The position numbers and the translations under genes are program-made. From Cohnella silvisoli (lineage in GTDB: Bacteria > Bacillota > Bacilli > Paenibacillales > Paenibacillaceae): DNA of 64,000 bases. Position 1 is the first letter of the stretch. Each line of letters begins with the position of its first letter. Below are positions 57,970 through 64,000 of this stretch, piece after piece. The notes beneath the pieces are model-generated. The model worked only from the letters and a program-made list of their open reading frames with translations. It ran no database searches and was not told the origin of the DNA. The stretch is taken from positions 124,001 through 188,000 of the forward strand of contig NZ_JAIOAP010000009.1 of the NCBI RefSeq assembly GCF_021190915.1, read 5' to 3'.

Positions 57970-59586
57970 TCACTGCCTTCCCTTGTCTTCTGTTTCGCGA
58001 TAAATAAAGTAGTCGAAATCCGCATGCAAGCGGCCGCCGGACAAATCCTGAACGCACAATCCAATAAAAGCCCCGGTAAATCCCCAGTCGGTGAAATAAC
58101 CGTCCACCAGGTGGGTCGCATACTCATCCGATATTTGGCTGGCGTCGAGCACCGGCCCGATTGCGGTCCAATCCCCGCCAACCGCTCTGAACTCGAACTG
58201 CAGCGCTGATTGATCGAGCTTTAGCCTAAGCTCAATCGGCTTACCGAAAGGTACCGGCACTTCCCGCTCCGTATATTCGCGATAAATCCCATGATCGTTG
58301 CCGATAATGGCGAGCGTAGCGGCGTTCAAATCTTCATTCCAGCTTAGCCGCAAGTAATAATAGTTTTGCGAGTTGTAATAATAGGTCAACCCGGCCATCT
58401 GCTGGTACGATTCCGGCGAGAATTCGAGCTTCGTCTCGGCTTCGCAGCGAAATGCTTGCTGGCGGCGGCCGATCAAGCTGTGTAAGAACCGGGAGTTCGG
58501 GGATTCCATGCCTCGAATCCTTGCATATCCCGGACGCTCGCTTAACGAAATCCACTCCTCCGTGAACGGACGGCGAAGCGATTGCCACTGTATGTTCAGC
58601 ACGCCGCCGTCAAAGTCGTCTTTCTCGGGCACCGGAGGAAACGGATGAGCTTCCAAAGCAGGCGGAATTACGACGTCTTGCGGATCATTCCCTCCCGCGG
58701 CCAATCTGAGCCATCCGTCGTCCGTCCATGCACAGCGTTGAATAGCGGTTTCCCGGCCAAGATTGCAACGGTCGGTGCCTTCTAACGGCCGGCCGCACAG
58801 ATGAGCCAAGTACCATTCACCGGTCTGCGTCTCCACCAGGCTTCCATGTCCCGCCTTTTGCAGCTGTAGCCGCGGTTTGTTCCATGAAGTCACGACGGGA
58901 GTTTGCGGGTCTGCTTCATATGGGCCGAATAATTCCCTGGACCTGGCAACCGTCACCGCATGCTCGTAACTCGTTCCGCCCTCCGCTACCATGAGGTAGT
59001 AATAGCCGTCTTTCTTGTATAAGTGAGGACCTTCGGTCAGGCCCAGTTCCGAACCTTCGAATATTCGCCGAGACGGTCCGATCAGCCTTCCCTCGGATGC
59101 CGAATATTCCCGAATATAAATGCCGTTGAATGAATTTCTGTTTTTCCGAAAATCCCATGCCATGTTGACGACCCACTTGCGGCCATCATCGTCGTGAAAT
59201 AACGAAGGGTCGAAGCCGTTGCTGTTCAAGTAAACCGGGTCGGACCAAGGCCCCGTGATGGAGGGTGACGTAACAACGTAATTGTGAGTGTCCTTATAGG
59301 CGCCCGCGTGACTCTTCACGTCGGTGTACACTAAATAAAATAAACCGTCGGAGTAGCTCAAGCAGGGAGCCCAAATCCCTCCGGAATCTGGATTGCCGAG
59401 CATATTCAGTTGGCTTAGCCGATCTAAAGGCCTTGTAAGCAGCCGCCAATGGACTAAGTCCCTTGAGTGATGAATCTGCACGCCCGGAAACCATTGGAAC
59501 GTCGATGTCGCGATATAATAATCTTCTCCTACCCGCAATATGGAAGGATCGGGATTAAATCCAGGCAATATCGGATTAGTGATCAT
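57970..59586 (-). CDS. Glycoside hydrolase family 43 (beta-xylosidase/arabinofuranosidase-like)
   Basis: This is a 538-residue intracellular enzyme without a signal peptide. It has a five-bladed propeller (NPILPGFNPDPSILRVGEDYY gives the catalytic Asp base; DPSLFHDDDGRKWVV the pKa-modulating Asp; GLTEGPHLYKKDGYYYLM the catalytic Glu acid). A C-terminal beta-sandwich from about residue 330 is typical of XynB-type GH43. It probably releases xylose or arabinose from imported oligosaccharides. GAAGGG precedes the ATG. Confidence 0.92.
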   Translation of the reverse strand: MITNPILPGFNPDPSILRVGEDYYIATSTFQWFPGVQIHHSRDLVHWRLLTRPLDRLSQLNMLGNPDSGGIWAPCLSYSDGLFYLVYTDVKSHAGAYKDTHNYVVTSPSITGPWSDPVYLNSNGFDPSLFHDDDGRKWVVNMAWDFRKNRNSFNGIYIREYSASEGRLIGPSRRIFEGSELGLTEGPHLYKKDGYYYLMVAEGGTSYEHAVTVARSRELFGPYEADPQTPVVTSWNKPRLQLQKAGHGSLVETQTGEWYLAHLCGRPLEGTDRCNLGRETAIQRCAWTDDGWLRLAAGGNDPQDVVIPPALEAHPFPPVPEKDDFDGGVLNIQWQSLRRPFTEEWISLSERPGYARIRGMESPNSRFLHSLIGRRQQAFRCEAETKLEFSPESYQQMAGLTYYYNSQNYYYLRLSWNEDLNAATLAIIGNDHGIYREYTEREVPVPFGKPIELRLKLDQSALQFEFRAVGGDWTAIGPVLDASQISDEYATHLVDGYFTDWGFTGAFIGLCVQDLSGGRLHADFDYFIYRETEDKGRQ

Positions 59587-59633
59587 ATTCTCGTTCCCTT
59601 CCTTCTAAATGAATGAGTACCCCGTGTAAGAAA

Positions 59634-59663
59634 CCGGCCTGCGACAAATATGTCGCAGGCCGG
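59634..59663 (-). terminator. Perfect hairpin between the solute-binding and GH43 genes
   Basis: CCGGCCTGCGACA-AATA-TGTCGCAGGCCGG has perfect 13-bp arms and lacks a full T-tract. It may stabilise the solute-binding mRNA or partly terminate, giving more binding protein than enzyme. Confidence 0.65.
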
Positions 59664-59688
59664 AACCAGACTGAGTGTTCACGCATGC

Positions 59689-61377
59689 TTATTTGCTTTT
59701 GTTTGAGTCGTACGCTTTTTGCAAAATTTGCAAATATTCGTCCAGCTTTAAGCCTTTGAAGCCATTCAAGTAGCTGTCCCAGTCTTTGTCCACGTTTTTG
59801 TCTCCGGCGATAAATTGCAGCATGCTCGTTTTGACGTAGTCCTCGATGCTTTGCTTGAATTGCGCCGCTTTCTCTCCATCCTCCGGGCTGATGAAAATGT
59901 CCATCGGGAAAAACTCTTCCGGTTTCGGCTCGTGGCCTTCGTATTTCTTCGTTTCTTGAACGAGACGAACTTCGTAGCCGTCCGGTGAGTAGATGTCTTG
60001 GGAAACCGCCTGCGATTCGAAACGATCGCGCGAACGATAATCCGGGCCCGCTTGATCCCATCCGTCGGATCTCACTTGATCCGTGAAGTATGAAGGATCG
60101 ACTTTGATTTTAGCCGCTTTGCCGTTAGAGCCCAACTGTCCCGCGTCGGCGTCGAACCACTTGTCGCCCTTGACGCTGAATACTTGGCCCCACGAGCCTT
60201 CCTCGGTCCACAAGTAGTCCATCATCTTGATTGCCGCGATCTGCGCATCCTGGCCCGCTTTGTTCGTAATGACGAATCTTCCTTGGTTACCGACCGACTT
60301 GTAGTAGCCTGACAATTGAACGCCGTTCGGTCCTTTAAGCGGAGGAACCGCTGTATATTCCTTATGGCGGTCGGTCGTTCTGCTAACGCCCATGCCTACG
60401 TGCCCGATCGAGAAGGAACCGAGGATGGCCGTATCCGGATTGTTGCCGAGCTGCTGCAAGCCTTCTTGATTTTGCGTGAACGCTTGTTGGTCGATCAGCC
60501 CTTCTTTGTAAAGCGAATGCATGTATTTCAGACCGTCCAACCATTCCGGCTGGCTCGCGGACAATTGCACCTTGCCGTCTTTAACGCGAATATAAGAGTA
60601 CGGTTGACCGTCGCCCGTATTGTATATGAAAGCATTCATCAGGAAGCCGGTCAGATCGCCATGCCACGTATACAGCGCGCCGCTGAGCGGAACTTCGTCT
60701 TTCTTGCCGTTTTTGTTCGGGTCGTCGTTCTTGAACGCGCGCAGGACGTTCGCATACTCCTCGGTAGTCGTCGGCATCTTAAGGCCTAGGTTGTCGAGCC
60801 ATTTTTGGTTGATCCACAACTTCTGCGAGTACCAGCAATGGTAACATTCGTTTACTTGAGGAATCGCATAGATGTTGCCGTCCGGCGCGGTAATGGCCGA
60901 TTTGATATCCGGACGGTCAGTCAGGATTTGTTTAATGTTCGGAGCGTATTTCTCGATCAGGTCGTTAAGCGGAAGGAATACGCCTTGGGTTCCGAATTTC
61001 ATCTGCTCCGCAGGGGAGAAGTTGCCGCTTAAAAATATTTCCGGATAATCTCCGCTAGCCATGAGCACGTTGCGTTTATCGTTGTTGTCATTGGAAGGTC
61101 CGACTACGAAGTCGAGCTTCACGTTCGTTTTCTCTTCTACTTGCTTGGTAAAAGGGTTTTCGGAAATATTGGCGATCATAGGCGATTGGTTGATGAATGC
61201 GGTCAGCTTGACCGGATCACCGGATCCCGGCTGCTGACTGGCTTGCCCGCTGGAAGTTGCAGTTTCGCTTGCGCTGGGGCTGCTCGTTTCCGTGTTTTTG
61301 CCCCCGGATGAACAAGCGCTGAGCAGAACAACGATGACAAGCAGCATAACTGTGGTTACTTTCATTTTCTTTGTCAT
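59689..61377 (-). CDS. Extracellular solute-binding lipoprotein (LplA-like)
   Basis: This 562-residue sugar-binding lipoprotein has an N-terminal signal with lipobox LLSACSSGG, a Ser/Thr-rich linker to about residue 55 and a family 1-type solute-binding fold. It resembles LplA-type proteins of Paenibacillus. It pairs with the two permeases upstream; no dedicated ATPase gene is here, so a shared MsmX-like ATPase is expected. GGAGGG precedes the ATG. Confidence 0.92.
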   Translation of the reverse strand: MTKKMKVTTVMLLVIVVLLSACSSGGKNTETSSPSASETATSSGQASQQPGSGDPVKLTAFINQSPMIANISENPFTKQVEEKTNVKLDFVVGPSNDNNDKRNVLMASGDYPEIFLSGNFSPAEQMKFGTQGVFLPLNDLIEKYAPNIKQILTDRPDIKSAITAPDGNIYAIPQVNECYHCWYSQKLWINQKWLDNLGLKMPTTTEEYANVLRAFKNDDPNKNGKKDEVPLSGALYTWHGDLTGFLMNAFIYNTGDGQPYSYIRVKDGKVQLSASQPEWLDGLKYMHSLYKEGLIDQQAFTQNQEGLQQLGNNPDTAILGSFSIGHVGMGVSRTTDRHKEYTAVPPLKGPNGVQLSGYYKSVGNQGRFVITNKAGQDAQIAAIKMMDYLWTEEGSWGQVFSVKGDKWFDADAGQLGSNGKAAKIKVDPSYFTDQVRSDGWDQAGPDYRSRDRFESQAVSQDIYSPDGYEVRLVQETKKYEGHEPKPEEFFPMDIFISPEDGEKAAQFKQSIEDYVKTSMLQFIAGDKNVDKDWDSYLNGFKGLKLDEYLQILQKAYDSNKSK

Positions 61378-61413
61378 TCGGACACCCTCCTAATGGATAT
61401 AAATCGAATCGTC

Positions 61414-62313
61414 TTACCCTTTCAGCGAACCGATCATAACCCCCTTCACGAAGTACTTCTGGACGAACGGGTATATGATCAGGACAGGAAGGCTGGAAAC
61501 GACGATTAGCGAAAATTTCAGCAAATCCTTCATTCCCTGCCTAGCTTCCATTGTCCTCGCGTCCACCATCATAGTCTGATCGACGGTGTTCTGGATAAGA
61601 ATGTCCCGCAGGATGATCTGCAAGGGATACAATGCCGAATCTCTAAGAAAGATCAGCGCGTCGAAGTAGGCGTTCCAGCTGGCAACGGCATACATGAGCA
61701 CCAATACGGCAATGATCGGTTTGGATAGCGGCAGCACCATCGACAATAGAAATCGGATGTCGCTGCAGCCGTCAATCTCGGCCGCTTCATTCAGTTCGCT
61801 CGGGATCGTCTCCTGGAAGAACGTCTTCGCGATGAACAATTGCCATACCGCGATAGCTTGCGGCAGCAGCAGCGCCCAGCGAGTATCGACTAGCCCCAAC
61901 TGTTTGACCGTCATATAGAAAGGAATTAACCCCCCGCTGAATATCATCGTGATGATCAGCAGGTACATGATCGGGCCTCTTCCATAGAACGTTTTCTTCG
62001 ATAACGGATAAGCGATCGCGATCGTGAGCGATACGCTGATGAACGATCCCGCCGCCGTATAGAAGAGCGAGTTGCCATACCCCGTCCATATCCGCGGATT
62101 GCTGAGTACCGCCGTATACCCTTTAATCGTGGGCTCCACCGGCCACAACCATACTCTGCCTGACATAACGGCCAACGGAGAACTGAATGACGAGCTGACG
62201 ATATAGATCAACGGGTAAAGAATAACGATAAGAACGGCAGCTAAGAAAATATAGATGAAAACCAGCAAAATTTTGTCGGTAAACGGTTCTTTGATTTTGT
62301 AGGATACTTCCAT
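61414..62313 (-). CDS. Carbohydrate ABC transporter permease (LplC/YtcP-like)
   Basis: This 299-residue MalG-type permease has six membrane spans and the EAA motif ELNEAAEIDGCSDIRFLLSMVLPLSKP about residue 190. It forms the channel with the other permease gene directly upstream, 1 base away, and imports the same oligosaccharide bound by the LplA-like protein. Confidence 0.93.
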   Translation of the reverse strand: MEVSYKIKEPFTDKILLVFIYIFLAAVLIVILYPLIYIVSSSFSSPLAVMSGRVWLWPVEPTIKGYTAVLSNPRIWTGYGNSLFYTAAGSFISVSLTIAIAYPLSKKTFYGRGPIMYLLIITMIFSGGLIPFYMTVKQLGLVDTRWALLLPQAIAVWQLFIAKTFFQETIPSELNEAAEIDGCSDIRFLLSMVLPLSKPIIAVLVLMYAVASWNAYFDALIFLRDSALYPLQIILRDILIQNTVDQTMMVDARTMEARQGMKDLLKFSLIVVSSLPVLIIYPFVQKYFVKGVMIGSLKG

Positions 62314-62314
62314 A

Positions 62315-63286
62315 TTAGAACAACCCCGATCCGGTTACTCGTCTGGCCGTGAAGTTCGCAACCAGGACAAGCAACAAGTTAATGAACGAATTGAACAGTC
62401 CGACGGCGGCCGAGAAGCTGTAATTCGCTTGCACGAGGCCGATCTTATACACGTAAGTGGAGATGATTTCGGACGTTCCTACGTTCAGCGGGTTTTGCAA
62501 TAAATACACTTTCTCGAATCCGACGTTGAGCAGCTGTCCCATGTTAAGCACTAACAACAGCACCATAATCGGTAAAATGCTTGGGAGATCGATATGAATG
62601 ATTTTCTGCAGCCGGGAAGCTCCGTCGATCTTAGCCGCTTCATAGAGCTGTGTATTAACGCCGGCTAAAGCGGCAATATAGATGATCGCACCGTATCCCA
62701 TGAACTGCCACACATCAGACAGAACGAAGATCGAAGAGAACATGGAAGGTTTGGCGATAAAGTTGATCGACTCGAAACCGAACGCCGTACGGATGTGATC
62801 GATGAGTCCGATGCGCGGCGATAGGAACAAGATGATCATGGAAGCCATAACGACGGTAGAAATAAAGTAAGGCGCATACGTGATTAATTGTACGGCTCTC
62901 TTAAACACGCCGTTCTTGAGCTCGTTAAGCGCGATAGCCAAGATGATAGGCGCCGGGAAGCCGACGATTAAAGAATACAAGCTGATGACGAGCGTATTGC
63001 GAATCAAGTTCCAGAAATTCGGATGTTCAAAGAACGTCTGGAAATGCTTGAATCCCGCCCAAGGGCTGCCCCATATGCCGTCCATCGCGTTTAAATCCTT
63101 GAATGCGATCTGGACGCCCAGCATCGGTACGTATTTGAAAAGGATAAAATAAAGCAGAGGCGCCGAAATAAGAATGTAAAGCTGCCAATGCCGCCGAATT
63201 TTCTTGAACGCGCCGCGGGGTACTTTGTTAGTAACCAGCCTATCCAACGCATTCGTCTGAGCTGCCGTTTGTGAATAGTGTGCCAT
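62315..63286 (-). CDS. Carbohydrate ABC transporter permease (LplB-like)
   Basis: This is a 323-residue MalF/LplB-type permease with six spans. It opens with a cytosolic N-terminus (RHWQLYILISAPLLYFILFKYVPM) and has the EAA loop YEAAKIDGASRLQKIIHIDLPSILP. It is the first gene of the transporter-enzyme operon after the regulator. GGGGAG precedes the ATG. Confidence 0.93.
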   Translation of the reverse strand: MAHYSQTAAQTNALDRLVTNKVPRGAFKKIRRHWQLYILISAPLLYFILFKYVPMLGVQIAFKDLNAMDGIWGSPWAGFKHFQTFFEHPNFWNLIRNTLVISLYSLIVGFPAPIILAIALNELKNGVFKRAVQLITYAPYFISTVVMASMIILFLSPRIGLIDHIRTAFGFESINFIAKPSMFSSIFVLSDVWQFMGYGAIIYIAALAGVNTQLYEAAKIDGASRLQKIIHIDLPSILPIMVLLLVLNMGQLLNVGFEKVYLLQNPLNVGTSEIISTYVYKIGLVQANYSFSAAVGLFNSFINLLLVLVANFTARRVTGSGLF

Positions 63287-63383
63287 CTTCGCTCCCCTTT
63301 CTTGCTGACTGTTTTGTTCGATAGGGCAACTATAAACGGCGGTTTGAGATCCGGCAATTTACATGTTTCTGGGCCTAAACATA

Positions 63384-63416
63384 AATCGGATCGGGACGCC
63401 TGCTCCCGATCCGATT
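63384..63416 (-). terminator. Hairpin after the AraC regulator
   Basis: Perfect 13-bp arms at 63384-63396 and 63404-63416 with a 7-base loop lie just after the AraC stop. A weak T-run follows on the minus strand, so it probably separates the regulator and transporter transcripts. Confidence 0.65.
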
Positions 63417-63439
63417 GTGCGATTAACCATTTTCCGCGA

Positions 63440-64000
63440 TTAACCGAATCGCTCTTTGCGGTAATCTCCGGGCGGCACGCCTACGATTCGCTTGAATACG
63501 CGATTGAAGGAAACCGGGTTCAAGTACCCGACTTTGTGACCGACCTCTTGTATGCTGAGATTCGAATCCATAAGAAGCTGCTTCGCCAGCTCGACCCTGC
63601 GATGAATGAGAAAGTCGATAAAGTTAATGTCCAGTTGATCCTTGAACAGGTGGCTGACGTTTTTGGACGAAATATCGAACTGTTGGCTAAGATGGGCAAG
63701 CGATAAATCCGGATTCGAAATATGCTCTTCGATATATTGCTTCATTTCTATGGCGATCAGATGCGAATTCGCTTTGCTTGTTTTCTCGGTTATGATGTAT
63801 TCCAGCTTCTCAAGAACGCCAAGCAGCTCTTCCTGCGCATCCTCGAGCGTCTCGAAATTGTCGATGACTTCCTTCATAATCGCTTTGTTCGTTTCCATTA
63901 CCTCTTCGTCCATCCCGATGCTTTGGATATTCTCGAACAAGTGAAATGACAAGTAATTCAACAGATTTACGATATCGCTCTGCTTCAGCCTGTTTTCCTT
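63440..64000 (-). CDS. AraC-type regulator (5' end beyond window)
   Basis: The C-terminal 186 residues of a minus-strand gene enter from the right edge; the frame stays open to base 64000. The final ~100 residues are an AraC double helix-turn-helix (LSLAHLSQQFDISSKNVSHLF; VELAKQLLMDSNLSIQEVGH then KVGYLNPVSFNRVFKRIVG). The upstream part is helical. In Paenibacillus such genes next to LplABC are usually YesN-type response regulators or membrane AraC sensors of 500-780 residues; the window does not show which. Confidence 0.85.
   Translation of the reverse strand, partial: KENRLKQSDIVNLLNYLSFHLFENIQSIGMDEEVMETNKAIMKEVIDNFETLEDAQEELLGVLEKLEYIITEKTSKANSHLIAIEMKQYIEEHISNPDLSLAHLSQQFDISSKNVSHLFKDQLDINFIDFLIHRRVELAKQLLMDSNLSIQEVGHKVGYLNPVSFNRVFKRIVGVPPGDYRKERFG

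Overview
The window looks like a chromosome segment of a Paenibacillaceae member (Paenibacillus/Cohnella type). Supporting signs are strong AGGAGG ribosome binding sites, LplABC-type sugar transporters, KapB, a UgtP-like lipid glycosyltransferase, a YjfB protein and Big_2 surface proteins. Most genes lie on the minus strand. Nothing suggests a plasmid or phage; the only clear mobile element is one IS1595-like insertion sequence.

Layout. (1) 1-6501, minus: pseudaminic-acid-type sugar genes: a partial formyltransferase, pseG, pseC and pseB, then a class III aminotransferase, an aldo/keto reductase and an SpsF-like cytidylyltransferase. (2) 6631-10873, plus: two DUF4910/M28-like zinc peptidase-fold proteins flanking an unrecognised 527-residue protein. 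(3) 11090-12261: IS1595-like element whose transposase is preceded by two LexA-like boxes. (4) 12454-23179, minus: a colanic-acid-like, fucose-containing exopolysaccharide cluster (tyrosine kinase, chain-length protein, galU, initiating sugar transferase, fcl, gmd, three glycosyltransferases, manC, wcaF-like acetyltransferase), with no Wzx or Wzy. (5) 23385-27585: an ABC-2 exporter with a 47-residue Cys-rich protein, an LCP ligase, a PilZ protein and an XRE regulator. (6) 28010-29753: an Agr-like quorum-sensing locus with AgrB, AgrD, a kinase-less AgrC-like membrane protein and a receiver-less LytTR regulator. (7) 30017-50616: housekeeping and mixed genes (gltB, GDSL esterase, Big_2 protein with YjfB, kapB, ugtP-like, CDF transporter, ABC-F, MBL hydrolase, MFS pump with TetR, CvfC, AraC, ADP-ribosylglycohydrolase). 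(8) 50823-52570: a ykkC-type (probably guanidine-I) riboswitch ahead of a substrate-binding lipoprotein and an isochorismatase-family hydrolase. (9) 52785-64000: a carbohydrate-use operon (LplBC-type permeases, solute-binding lipoprotein, GH43, ThuA, zinc dehydrogenase, three TIM-barrel epimerases, alpha/beta hydrolase) headed by an AraC regulator cut by the window edge.

How the parts connect. Regions 1, 2, 4 and 5 appear to be one regulon. A 17-bp palindrome close to TGATACAAWTTGTATCA occurs as a pair in six intergenic regions. In four of them one copy exactly fills the 17-bp spacer between a TTGACA -35 box and the -10 box of the downstream gene. The shared operator ties pseudaminic-type sugar synthesis, the DUF4910 genes, exopolysaccharide synthesis, the ABC exporter and the pilZ-LCP pair to one regulator. 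An XRE repressor gene sits next to one operator pair. The PilZ protein keeps both c-di-GMP-binding motifs, so c-di-GMP may feed into the same surface programme. The two observations most likely to be new are this paired-operator regulon and the Agr locus without a histidine kinase.
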